Assembly (NCBI RefSeq): GCF_900116195.1
Contig: NZ_FOZW01000001.1
Coordinates: 62,001 to 126,000 of the forward strand
Direction of reading: 5' to 3'
DNA: 64,000 nt
Origin: Alloyangia pacifica
GTDB lineage: Bacteria; Pseudomonadota; Alphaproteobacteria; Rhodobacterales; Rhodobacteraceae
Shown piece by piece: positions 53,284-61,361 of this stretch; the first letter of the stretch is position 1; every line of letters begins with the position of its first letter. The notes under the pieces are model-generated. The model ran no database searches. It was not told where the DNA came from and saw only the letters and a list, made by a program, of their open reading frames with translations. A program made the translations under genes and the position numbers.

Positions 53284-53948
53284 CGGTGCAGCAGGTGGAA
53301 ACGTCCGTCCTCGGCTTCTCCGAAGAGACAGAGGTCGCGCACCTCGAAGGGCTGCGGCAGCAGCGGCGCCAGCACCGGCTGCAGCACCTCGGCGACCTGC
53401 TCCGCCTCGCCGAAGGCCAGCTTGCCGGTGAGCGTGAGGTGGAATTTGAACTCCGCCATCACGTAGGGGTATCCCCAGCGCGCGAGGTTGTCTTCCTGCG
53501 CCGGGCTCAGGCGGGCGCGGCGCCGGCGCTCCAGTTCCGCCTCGCTGGGCGGGGCGCGGTGCGGGTCGAGCGCCTCGACCACCTCTCCGGCAAGACGCGC
53601 CAGTGGCGCGGCGGCGCCAAGGGTGGTCAGCGCAAGAAAGCTGCCGATGCGCGTGAGCGCAAGGCCCGGCAAGCCAACCGGGGCAAGACGCGCCGCCAGC
53701 GCCGAGAGGTCCTCGTGCAGCGCATCAACAGGGCCGGTGAGCCGCATGGGCGGCTTCAGCGTGCCGTGGAACCCGTATTTGCGCGGGGTCTCGGTGATCT
53801 CGGCGACCGGGCGGGGCAGGCCCTGCAGCTGTGGGTGCGGCACGAGGCAACCGGCAGCCGGGTCCCAGCCCAGCCATGCGGCGGCGAACTCGGCCAGCGG
53901 CCCCGGGCGCGGGGCGTAATAGACGGCGTATCGGGAATAATTTTGCAT
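53265..53948 (-). CDS. DUF1045 phosphonate-operon protein with 2H phosphoesterase motifs
   Basis: A 227-residue protein of the DUF1045 family found in phn operons. Two HxT motifs, HGTLKPP (about 62-68) and HLTLTGK (about 172-178), are those of the 2H phosphoesterases, which open cyclic phosphates. C-P lyase yields ribose 5-phosphate 1,2-cyclic phosphate, normally opened by PhnP; no phnP is seen here, so this protein is a candidate for that step (inference). The ATG at 53948 gives the family-type start MQNYSRYAVYYAP; ATG 53960 is possible. It overlaps phnN tail-to-tail and diverges from phnM. Confidence 0.85.
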   Translation of the reverse strand: MQNYSRYAVYYAPRPGPLAEFAAAWLGWDPAAGCLVPHPQLQGLPRPVAEITETPRKYGFHGTLKPPMRLTGPVDALHEDLSALAARLAPVGLPGLALTRIGSFLALTTLGAAAPLARLAGEVVEALDPHRAPPSEAELERRRRARLSPAQEDNLARWGYPYVMAEFKFHLTLTGKLAFGEAEQVAEVLQPVLAPLLPQPFEVRDLCLFGEAEDGRFHLLHRYALTG

Positions 53949-53953
53949 GGCGC

Positions 53954-53971
53954 GCTTCATGACAGCGTCAT
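53954..53971 (+). promoter_or_regulatory. possible Pho box before the second phnM
   Basis: GCTTCAT (53954-53960) and GCGTCAT (53965-53971) are in 11-bp phase with a 4-nt spacer, like the other two Pho boxes, and TGACA-N6-TGTCA forms a dyad over the same bases. It lies in the divergent DUF1045-phnM region and overlaps the alternative DUF1045 start, so the call is tentative. Confidence 0.4.
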
Positions 53972-54021
53972 GTCACAGATGCATGACGGCGCAAAGAGCG
54001 CCGAGAGAAAGAGGTAGAGAC

Positions 54022-55164
54022 ATGGCACGGACCATCCTGAGCAATGCGCGGATCGTGCTCGAAGACGAGGTGATCGCCGGCACGCTGGTGATGCAAGGCG
54101 GGCGGATCGAGGCGGTCGATCCCGGCAACACCACCGTGGCGGGCGCGGAGGACTGCGCGGGCGATCTGCTGATCCCCGGGCTGATCGAGCTGCATACCGA
54201 CAATCTCGAGCGCCACATGCAGCCGCGCCCGAAGGTGAACTGGCCGCATGCGGCGGCGATCCTCGCGCATGACGCCGAGCTTGCCTCCTGCGGTATCACC
54301 ACGGTGTTCGACGCCATGCGGGTTGGCTCGGTGGTGACCGACGGCAAGTCGAAATACGGCAAATACGCGCGGGCGCTGGCAGGCGAGCTGCTCGAGGCGC
54401 GGGATCGCGAGATGCTGAAGATCAGCCATTTCCTGCACCTGCGGGCCGAGACCTGCTCTGAGACGCTGCTCGAGGAACTGGCCGAGTTCGGTGCGGCGGA
54501 CCGCGTGGGCATCCTGTCGCTGATGGATCACACGCCGGGTCAGCGGCAGTTCCGCGACATCGAGAAATACCGCGATTACATGTGCGGCAAGCACGGGCTT
54601 TCCGCGGATGATTTCGACGCGCATGTCGGCCATCTGACGCGGCTGCGCGGCGAGCTCGGAGAGGCCCATGAGGCGGGGGCGGTTGCGGCGGCGCGCCGCC
54701 TCGGCGCTGTGCTGGCGAGCCACGACGACACGACCGCCGCGCATGTGGCGGTGAGCAAGGGGCACGGCGTGCGGCTGGCGGAATTCCCGACAACGGTCGA
54801 GGCGGCGCGGGCCTGCAAGGAGGTTGGCATCGCGGTGATGATGGGCGCGCCGAACCTCATCCGTGGCGGCTCGCACTCGGGCAATGTGGCGGCGGAGGAG
54901 CTGGCGCGGCGCGACCTACTGGACATCGTCTCGTCGGACTACGTGCCGGCGGCGCTGATGGGGGCGGCCTTCCTGCTCGCCGATCTCTGGGACGACCTGC
55001 CGCGCGGCATCGCCACGGTGAGCCGCGCGCCCGCCGCCGCCTCGGGGCTGGATGACCGGGGCCGTCTGGCGCCGGGTCTGCTGGCCGACGTGGTCCGGGT
55101 GAAGCGCATCGAGGGCCAGCCCTGCCTGCGCGGTGTCTGGAGCCACGGACGCCGCGTGGCTTGA
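54022..55164 (+). CDS. phnM: alpha-D-ribose 1-methylphosphonate 5-triphosphate diphosphatase
   Basis: A 380-residue canonical PhnM of the amidohydrolase superfamily: LLIPGLIELHTDNLERHMQPRPKVNWP with the metal HxD, HFLHLRAETCSE, LMDHTPGQRQFRD, SHDDTTAAHV and FPTTVEAARACKEVGIAVMMGAPNLIRGGSHSGN. It removes pyrophosphate from the ribosyl phosphonate triphosphate made by PhnGHI. The ATG at 54022 follows a GAGGTAGAG site. Confidence 0.95.
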   Translation: MARTILSNARIVLEDEVIAGTLVMQGGRIEAVDPGNTTVAGAEDCAGDLLIPGLIELHTDNLERHMQPRPKVNWPHAAAILAHDAELASCGITTVFDAMRVGSVVTDGKSKYGKYARALAGELLEARDREMLKISHFLHLRAETCSETLLEELAEFGAADRVGILSLMDHTPGQRQFRDIEKYRDYMCGKHGLSADDFDAHVGHLTRLRGELGEAHEAGAVAAARRLGAVLASHDDTTAAHVAVSKGHGVRLAEFPTTVEAARACKEVGIAVMMGAPNLIRGGSHSGNVAAEELARRDLLDIVSSDYVPAALMGAAFLLADLWDDLPRGIATVSRAPAAASGLDDRGRLAPGLLADVVRVKRIEGQPCLRGVWSHGRRVA

Positions 55165-55176
55165 CGCACAGGATAG

Positions 55177-55241
55177 GCGTATTTGAAAAGAGAAGAAGGA
55201 CCGGGAGCGCGCCAGGTCCTTCTTCTCTTCGGAAAATACGC
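55177..55241. terminator. long imperfect hairpin made of two inverted repeat copies
   Basis: GCGTATTT and AGAGAAGAAGGACC (55177-55202) pair with GGTCCTTCTTCTCT and AAATACGC (55215-55241), with a 4-nt bulge on each side and a 12-nt loop. The two arms are copies 5 and 6 of the dispersed repeat in opposite orientation. It lies 13 nt after phnM and can act on transcripts from both sides. Confidence 0.65.
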
Positions 55242-55308
55242 CGGGGGTGAGGCGCGCAGCGACGAGGGGGCAGCGCCCCCTCAGCGGCCGTGCCAATGAC
55301 GCAGCGCA

Positions 55309-55335
55309 TGAAAAAGGGGCCCAGCGGGGCCCCTT
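55309..55335 (-). terminator. intrinsic terminator of the iron-type binding protein gene
   Basis: AAGGGGCCC (55314-55322) pairs with GGGCCCCTT (55327-55335). On the minus strand it is followed by TTTTT (plus-strand AAAAA at 55311-55315), 27 nt past the gene's stop. A further GAGGGGGC/GCCCCCTC hairpin lies at 55264-55282. Confidence 0.85.
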
Positions 55336-55361
55336 CTTGTTCAGCTACGGTGCGGCTGGGA

Positions 55362-56363
55362 TCAGCCGTCGTAATCGACCTCTTCGACCAGCCGCAGCGC
55401 CGCGCCGCGCTGTTCGGCGAGGGTCATCAGGTTGGTGTCGTCGGCGGTGAAGCTGCCCCAGCCCTTGACCAGATCATCAGCCTCGGTGCCGGGTGCGATC
55501 GGGTACTCATAGTTGGCGTGGGCGTAGATCTCCTGCGCCTCGGGCGAGGTCAGGTATTCCATCATCTTCAGCGCGTTCTCGCGGTTCGGCGCGGATTTGG
55601 TCATCGCCACGCCGGAGATGTTCACGTGGGTGCCACCGTTCTCGAAAACCGGGAAGAGCACGTTGACCGAGTCGGCCCATTCCACCTGCTCGGGGTCGCT
55701 GAGCATCTGGCCCATGTAGTAGGTGTTGCCGAGCGAGATGTCGCATTCGCCGGCCCAGATCGCCTTGACCTGCGCGCGGTCGTTGCCTTGCGGGCGGCGG
55801 GCGAGGTTGTCCTTCAGACCCTGCAGCCACTGCTTAGCATATTCCTCGCCGTGGTGGTGGATCATCGCCGCAACCAGCGCCACGTTGTAGTCATGGGTGC
55901 CCGAACGGGTGCAGATGCGGCCCTTCCATTTCGGGTCGGCGAGATCCTCATAGCTGGTGATCTCCGACGGATCGACGCGGTCCTTCGAGGCGTAGACGAT
56001 GCGTGCGCGCGTGGTCAGGCCGAACCATTGCCCGTCGGGGTCGCGGTACTGCGCCGGCACGTTCTCTTCCAGAACGGCGCTTTCCACCGGCTGGGTCACG
56101 CCCGCTTGCACGGCGGCGGCAAGCCGCGAGATGTCGACGGTGAAAATGAGATCGGCGGGCGAGCGGTCGCCTTCGGCGACGAGGCGTTCTTCAAGACCCT
56201 TGTCGATATAGGCGACGTTCACCTCGATGCCGGTGGCCTCGGTGAAGGCGTCGGTCAGCGGCTGCAGCAGCTCGGGCTGACGGTAGGAGTAGAGATTCAC
56301 CTCTTCGGCAAGTGCGGGTGCGGCAGTCGCAATCAGGGCGAGGGCGGTTCCGAGACGCAGCAT
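55362..56363 (-). CDS. Fe(3+)-type ABC transporter substrate-binding protein
   Basis: A 333-residue periplasmic binding protein of the FbpA/FutA class. A signal peptide ends at APALA-EE; NLYSYRQPELLQPLTDAFTEATGIEVN opens the fold, and the adjacent Tyr pair in LGNTYYMGQ is the usual iron-ligand site. The ATG at 56363 has a GGAGGA site. No permease or ATPase gene is next to it, so its transporter must be elsewhere. It is read alone between two terminating signals. Confidence 0.87.
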   Translation of the reverse strand: MLRLGTALALIATAAPALAEEVNLYSYRQPELLQPLTDAFTEATGIEVNVAYIDKGLEERLVAEGDRSPADLIFTVDISRLAAAVQAGVTQPVESAVLEENVPAQYRDPDGQWFGLTTRARIVYASKDRVDPSEITSYEDLADPKWKGRICTRSGTHDYNVALVAAMIHHHGEEYAKQWLQGLKDNLARRPQGNDRAQVKAIWAGECDISLGNTYYMGQMLSDPEQVEWADSVNVLFPVFENGGTHVNISGVAMTKSAPNRENALKMMEYLTSPEAQEIYAHANYEYPIAPGTEADDLVKGWGSFTADDTNLMTLAEQRGAALRLVEEVDYDG

Positions 56364-56455
56364 CAATGTCCTCCGGTCATGCTTGTCGGTTTTGGCTAGT
56401 CGCTGGAAGCCAGTTACCCGAGTGAAATTATCAGATCAATGCCTTATCGGAAAGA

Positions 56456-57328
56456 TCAGGAATTACTCCCTGGTTGCGTGCCGTTGGAACGGGGGCTGAC
56501 ATGGGCGGCCTTCTGCGCCTTTTCCGCGGCCTTGGCCTCGTCCCAGAGCGCGTCCATCTCGGCCAGATTGCTGTCCTCGGGGCGCTTGCCCTGCGCTTCC
56601 AGCGCGGTCTCGATGGACTTGAAGCGGCGGGTGAACTTGGCATTGGCCCGGCGCAGCGCCTGCTCGGGGTCGATCTTCATGTGGCGCGCGAGGTTGGCCA
56701 TGACGAAGAGAAGGTCGCCGAATTCCTCCTCGGCGTGATCGGGATCGGTGGCCTCGCGCAGCTCCTGCGTTTCCTCGATCAGCTTGTCCATCACCTCGTC
56801 GGTCGACGGCCAGTCGAAGCCGACGCGCGCGGCGCGGTTCTGCAGCTTCACCGCGCGCAGCAGCGCGGGCAGCCCCATGGCGACGCCGTCAAGCACGCCC
56901 TTTTCCGCCTTGGCTGCGCGTTCGGCGGCCTTGATCTTTTCCCAGTCGGCGGTCTGCTGCTCGGGGGATTTCTCGTTGCTCTCGTCGCCGAAGACATGCG
57001 GGTGGCGGGTGACCATCTTGTCGGACATGGTGTTGGCCACGTCGTCGAAGCTGAACAGGCCGCGCTCCTCGGCCATCTGCGCGTGGAAGACCGACTGGAA
57101 CAGCAGGTCGCCCAGCTCGCCCTTGAGCTCGGCCCATGCCTCGCGCTCGATGGCGTCGGCGACCTCGTAGGCCTCCTCGATGGTGTAGGGGGCGATGGTG
57201 CCGAAATCCTGTTCCAGATCCCAGGGGCAGCCGGTCTCGGGGTGTCGCAGGCGGCGCATGATTTCCAGCAGGCGAGGCATGCCGCCCCTGGGATCGTGGA
57301 TCAGATCGTCACGCGGATCGAGGGTCAT
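56456..57328 (-). CDS. mazG: nucleoside triphosphate pyrophosphohydrolase MazG
   Basis: A 290-residue MazG with two tandem NTP-PPase modules. The first has CPWDLEQDFGTIAPYTIEEAYEVADAIE and GDLLFQSVFHAQMAEE; the second EETQELREA and EEEFGDLLFVMANLARH. The EExxE and ExxD metal motifs are intact. It hydrolyses non-canonical and excess NTPs. ATG 57328 is chosen because the GGAG site is properly spaced from it; ATG 57334 abuts that site. Confidence 0.93.
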   Translation of the reverse strand: MTLDPRDDLIHDPRGGMPRLLEIMRRLRHPETGCPWDLEQDFGTIAPYTIEEAYEVADAIEREAWAELKGELGDLLFQSVFHAQMAEERGLFSFDDVANTMSDKMVTRHPHVFGDESNEKSPEQQTADWEKIKAAERAAKAEKGVLDGVAMGLPALLRAVKLQNRAARVGFDWPSTDEVMDKLIEETQELREATDPDHAEEEFGDLLFVMANLARHMKIDPEQALRRANAKFTRRFKSIETALEAQGKRPEDSNLAEMDALWDEAKAAEKAQKAAHVSPRSNGTQPGSNS

Positions 57329-57391
57329 GGACATCTCCGGCAAATCGGTATTTGACCTTTTCCTGCTTCAAAGACCTTCAGGAGTCCACCC

Positions 57392-58552
57392 ATGCCCATC
57401 GTGAACCGGATCGCGGATTACGCCGACGAGATGCGTACCTGGCGCCGTCATCTGCACCAGAACCCGGAGCTGAGCCTCGCCTGCCACGAGACGGCGAAAT
57501 TCGTCGTGGCGCGGCTGCGCGAGTTCGGGATCACGGAGATCCACGAGGGCATTGCCCAATCCGGCGTCGTGGCGATCATCGAGGGGCAGGGCGAGGGGCC
57601 GGTGACCGGGCTGCGCGCCGATATGGACGCGCTGCCGATGGACGAGGAGACCGGCGCGGAGCACGCCAGCCTGGTGCCCGGCAAGATGCACGCCTGCGGC
57701 CACGACGGGCACACCACCATGCTGCTCGGCGCGGCGAAATACCTGTCGGAGACGCGCAACTTCGCAGGCAAGGTGGCGCTGATCTTCCAGCCCGCCGAGG
57801 AGACCATCGGCGGCGGCCGCATCATGGTCGAAGAGGGCATCATGGACCGCTTCGGCATTTCCGAGGTCTATGCCATCCACACCGACCCCTCGCTGCCGCT
57901 CGGCACCATGGCGACCACCCGCGGGCCGATCATGGCGGCGGTGGACGATTTCGAGCTGGTGCTGACCGGCAAGGGCGGCCACGCGGCGCATCCCGACCTC
58001 TGCATCGACCCGGTGCCCTGCGCGCTGGCGATCGGACAGGCGCTGCTGTCGGTGCCGTCGCGAAACGCCGACCCGCTGAAATCGCTGGTGGTGTCGCTGA
58101 CCACGGTGCAGGGCGGCTCGGCCACCAACGTGATCCCCGAGACCATGCGTCTTGCAGGCACGATCCGCAGCTTCGATCCCGAGATCCGCGCCATGGCCGA
58201 GCGCCGCCTGCGCGAGATCGTCGACGGTCAGGCCATGGCCTATGGCGTCACCGCGGCACTGGATTTCCAGCCGAACTACCCGCCGACCGTCAACCACGCC
58301 GCGCAGACCGATTTCGCGGTGAAGGTTGCCCAGGGCGTGGTGCCCGAGGTGCTGGACGAGATCGCGCCGTCGATGGGGGCCGAGGATTTCTCCTACATGC
58401 TCGAGGCGCGGCCGGGGGCGTTTTGCTACCTCGGGCAGGGCATCGGCCCGTCGGTCCACCATCCGAAGTTCGACTTCAACGATGAGGCGGCACCGCTTGG
58501 CGCCTCCTATTTCGTGAAACTCATCGAGACTCGGCAACCCTTGCGGGCGTAA
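57392..58552 (+). CDS. M20-family amidohydrolase (hippurate hydrolase type), copy A
   Basis: A 386-residue metal-dependent aminoacylase/carboxypeptidase-like enzyme. Metal and catalytic motifs: [27 protein letters not shown] (family usual: QPAEEGGGG), the His of YAIHTDP and HHPKFDFNDEA near the C-terminus. Such enzymes cleave N-acyl or N-aroyl amino acids. It is paralogous to the next gene along its whole length, with 76 nt between them. Confidence 0.88.
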   Translation: MPIVNRIADYADEMRTWRRHLHQNPELSLACHETAKFVVARLREFGITEIHEGIAQSGVVAIIEGQGEGPVTGLRADMDALPMDEETGAEHASLVPGKMHACGHDGHTTMLLGAAKYLSETRNFAGKVALIFQPAEETIGGGRIMVEEGIMDRFGISEVYAIHTDPSLPLGTMATTRGPIMAAVDDFELVLTGKGGHAAHPDLCIDPVPCALAIGQALLSVPSRNADPLKSLVVSLTTVQGGSATNVIPETMRLAGTIRSFDPEIRAMAERRLREIVDGQAMAYGVTAALDFQPNYPPTVNHAAQTDFAVKVAQGVVPEVLDEIAPSMGAEDFSYMLEARPGAFCYLGQGIGPSVHHPKFDFNDEAAPLGASYFVKLIETRQPLRA

Positions 58553-58628
58553 CGCTTTTCGGTCTTCATTGCGGGCAAGACGCGACCCCGGCCATCCCGG
58601 CCGGGGAGAGACCGAGAGAAGACCCCGC

Positions 58629-59795
58629 ATGCCCGTGATCAATTCCATCGCCGCCGACGCCGAGACGCTGAAGGCCTGGCGCCGCCACCTGCACCAGCAT
58701 CCCGAGCTGCAGTACGACTGCCACGAGACCGCGAAATTCGTGGTCGGGAAGCTGAAGGACTTCGGCATCGCCGAGATCCATGAGGGCATCGCGCAATCGG
58801 GCGTGGTGGCGATCATCGAGGGCCGCGGCACTGGACGCACCATCGGGCTGCGCGCCGACATGGACGCGCTGCCGATGGAGGATCTCTCGGGCACCGCCTA
58901 TGCCTCGAAGGTTCCGGGCGTGGCGCATACCTGCGGCCATGACGGCCACACCACCATGCTGCTCGCCGCCGCCAAGTATCTTGCCGAGACGCGCAATTTC
59001 GCCGGTCGCGTGGCGCTGATCTTCCAGCCCGCCGAAGAGGGCGGGGCCGGGGCCAAGGCGATGATCGACGAGGGCATCATGGACCGCTTCGACGTGTCCG
59101 AGGTCTACGGCATGCACAATGCGCCGGGCGATGCGCAGGGGCATTTCCTGACCACCGCTGGGCCGCTGCAGGCCTCGGCGGACGAGTTCCGTATCGACAT
59201 CACCGGCAAGGGCGGCCACGGCGCTTCGCCGCAGGATTGCATCGACCCGATCCCGGCGGGGGCGGCCATCGTGCAGGCGATGCAGACCATCGTCAGCCGC
59301 AACGTCAACGCGCTCGACCGTCTGGTGGTCTCGGTGACGGAGGTCCACGCCGGAACGACCCACAATATCATCCCCGGCACTGCCTATCTGACGGGCACCG
59401 TACGCTGCTTCTCGACCGAGACGCGCGATCTGGCAGAGCGGCGCATCCGCGAAATCGTCGATCTGCAGGCGCAGGTCTACGGCTGCACCGCCGAGCTGAC
59501 CTACGACCGGGGCTACCCGGTCACCGTGAACCACCCCGAGCAGGCGGCCTTTGCGGCGCAGGTGGCGCGCGAGATCGTGGGCGCAGACAAGGTGGTGGAC
59601 GATTGCGACCCGATCATGCCCGCCGAGGATTTCTCGTACATGCTCGAAGCGCGGCCCGGCGCCTATCTCTTCCTCGGGCAGGGGGACACCTTCGGCTGCC
59701 ACCACCCGAAATACGATTTCAACGACGAAATTGCGCCCATCGGCGCCAGTTTCTTCGCGCGGCTGATCGAGACCGCGCTGCCGCTGCAGGAGTGA
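58629..59795 (+). CDS. M20-family amidohydrolase (hippurate hydrolase type), copy B
   Basis: A 388-residue paralogue of copy A, sharing [15 protein letters not shown] and ETRNFAG. Its active-site motifs are the standard ones: [35 protein letters not shown]. The ATG at 58629 is the start giving alignment with copy A. It is followed after 4 nt by the agmatinase-family gene, so the three form one unit, probably for breakdown of an N-acylated, guanidino-bearing compound (inference). Confidence 0.88.
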   Translation: MPVINSIAADAETLKAWRRHLHQHPELQYDCHETAKFVVGKLKDFGIAEIHEGIAQSGVVAIIEGRGTGRTIGLRADMDALPMEDLSGTAYASKVPGVAHTCGHDGHTTMLLAAAKYLAETRNFAGRVALIFQPAEEGGAGAKAMIDEGIMDRFDVSEVYGMHNAPGDAQGHFLTTAGPLQASADEFRIDITGKGGHGASPQDCIDPIPAGAAIVQAMQTIVSRNVNALDRLVVSVTEVHAGTTHNIIPGTAYLTGTVRCFSTETRDLAERRIREIVDLQAQVYGCTAELTYDRGYPVTVNHPEQAAFAAQVAREIVGADKVVDDCDPIMPAEDFSYMLEARPGAYLFLGQGDTFGCHHPKYDFNDEIAPIGASFFARLIETALPLQE

Positions 59796-59799
59796 GTGC

Positions 59800-60759
59800 A
59801 TGGCCCTCGAGGACGCGAAGACCCAGATCGACCACGCCTTCACCCGCACCGAACTGAAGGGGCCAAGTTTCGAGAACGTCTTCGGGGGTGCCGCCTCCTT
59901 CCTGCGCCGGCGCTATACCAAGGACCTCTCGGGCGCCGACATCGCGGTGACCGGCGTGCCCTTCGACCAGGCGGTGACCAATCGCACCGGCACGCGCTTC
60001 GGTCCGCGCGCGATCCGCGAGGCCTCGCTGCTGCAGCCCTGCGATGCGCCCTATGGCTGGGGCTATGACGTGCTGTCGGAGGTCGCCATCGCCGACTATG
60101 GCGACCTGGCCTTCGACTATGCCAATGTCCCGGCCTTTCCCGGCACGCTCGAGGCGCATATCGCCGGGATCCTCGCGACGGACACGGCGGTGGTGACGCT
60201 GGGGGGCGATCATTCGATCACCCTGCCGATCCTCAAGGCCCATGCGGCCAAGTACGGTCCGCTCTCGGTGATCCAGTTCGACGCCCATACCGACACCTGG
60301 GCCGACGACGATTTCGGCCGGATCGATCACGGCACCTTCATGTACAAGGCGGTGAAGCTGGGGTTGGTGGACCCGCGCCGCTCCGTGCAGATCGGCATCC
60401 GCACCGACAATCCCGACACGCTGGGCTTCAACATCATCGACGCGCGCGAGCTGCACCGGATCGGGCCGGAGGCTGCGGCGGCCAAGGCGCGCGAGATCGT
60501 GCGCGGTCATCCGGTCTATCTGACCTTTGACATAGACGCGCTGGACCCGGCCTTCGCACCGGGCACGGGTACACCGGTCTGGGGTGGGCTCTCGAGCCAT
60601 CAGGCTGCGGTCTGCCTGCGTGAGCTGGCGGGGGTCAACATGGTCGGTGGCGACGTCGTCGAGGTCTCGCCGCCCTTCGACACGACCGGCGCTACCGCCA
60701 TCGCGGGGGCGCATGTGGCGACCGAACTGCTCTGCCTCTGGGGCTGGACCCGCCGTTGA
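59800..60759 (+). CDS. speB: agmatinase-family ureohydrolase
   Basis: A 319-residue manganese ureohydrolase. All metal motifs are present: GGDHSIT, DAHTDTW and DIDALDPAFAPGTGTP. It releases urea from agmatine or a related guanidino acid; sequence alone does not separate agmatinase from guanidinobutyrase or guanidinopropionase, and the two amidohydrolases upstream favour a catabolic rather than polyamine role. A small AGCGGC/GCCGCT stem with TTTG lies at 60781-60799. Confidence 0.85.
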   Translation: MALEDAKTQIDHAFTRTELKGPSFENVFGGAASFLRRRYTKDLSGADIAVTGVPFDQAVTNRTGTRFGPRAIREASLLQPCDAPYGWGYDVLSEVAIADYGDLAFDYANVPAFPGTLEAHIAGILATDTAVVTLGGDHSITLPILKAHAAKYGPLSVIQFDAHTDTWADDDFGRIDHGTFMYKAVKLGLVDPRRSVQIGIRTDNPDTLGFNIIDARELHRIGPEAAAAKAREIVRGHPVYLTFDIDALDPAFAPGTGTPVWGGLSSHQAAVCLRELAGVNMVGGDVVEVSPPFDTTGATAIAGAHVATELLCLWGWTRR

Positions 60760-60810
60760 CGCGATGGGCACAATCCCGCGAGCGGCGCGCGAGCCGCTTT
60801 GATCGCGCGC

Positions 60811-60830
60811 GGTATTTGTGAAATCAGGAA
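60811..60830 (+). repeat. dispersed intergenic repeat, degenerate copy
   Basis: GGTATTTGTGAAATCAGGAA, after the agmatinase hairpin; it keeps the GTATTTG core and the following purine-rich segment of the other copies but is the least conserved. Confidence 0.35.
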
Positions 60831-60878
60831 CCATCCGCCGCCCCGAGCGCGGCGGGCGGAGAGAGATGAAAGGAACGC

Positions 60879-61295
60879 GTGGTGCGCATGATAATCTGGA
60901 TTGTGCTTCTGCTGGTTGTCGCCGGTCTGGCCTGGATACGGCTGGCGCCGTCGGACCCCGCCGTCTGGAACGTCGATCCGCAGGTGAGCGCCGATCAGGA
61001 CCTCGCCAGCGGCGTGCGCCGACGCATCCCGGGCGGCGAGGAGACCTTCGAGACGCTGCACCGCATCATCCTGGAGAGCCCGCGCACCGAGGTGCTGGCG
61101 GGCAGCCCCTCGGAGGGCCGTGCAACCTACGTCTCGCGCTCGAAATGGATGGGCTTTCCCGACTACACCACGGTGCAGCAGGATGACGGTCAGCTCGGGC
61201 TCTATGCCCGCCAGCGGTTCGGCCAGTCGGACATGGGCGTGAACAAGGCCCGGGTCGATGCTTGGCTCAGTGAATTGGTCGCCCGGCAGAACTGA
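60879..61295 (+). CDS. DUF1499 membrane-anchored protein
   Basis: A 138-residue protein with one N-terminal hydrophobic helix (about 4-20, IIWIVLLLVVAGLAWIRL) and a soluble domain facing the periplasm that matches DUF1499 (ATYVSRSKWMGFPDYTTVQ ... SRYG-type ARQRFGQSDMGVNKARVDAWL). Its function is unknown. The start is GTG 60879 or 60882 behind an AAGGA site. Convergent with the GST gene. Confidence 0.8.
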   Translation: MVRMIIWIVLLLVVAGLAWIRLAPSDPAVWNVDPQVSADQDLASGVRRRIPGGEETFETLHRIILESPRTEVLAGSPSEGRATYVSRSKWMGFPDYTTVQQDDGQLGLYARQRFGQSDMGVNKARVDAWLSELVARQN

Positions 61296-61311
61296 GCCAG
61301 AACCGAAGGGC

Positions 61312-61356
61312 GCAAGGTCCTTCGAAGGACCTTGCAAATCTCTTCGAAGAGATTTG
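61312..61356. terminator. two adjoining perfect palindromes, bidirectional terminator
   Basis: A 24-bp palindrome (61312-61335, half GCAAGGTCCTTC) and a 22-bp palindrome (61335-61356, half CAAATCTCTTC) share one base and both centre on TTCGAA. They fill the gap between the convergent DUF1499 and GST genes. The second starts 6 nt from the GST stop. Such TTCGAA-centred stems serve as terminators in both directions. Confidence 0.8.
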
Positions 61357-61361
61357 AGTGC

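Noticed and set aside
37240..55164. The phosphonate island as a recent transfer
   Set aside because: GC content and codon use look like the flanking genes, and no integrase, tRNA or direct repeat flanks it.
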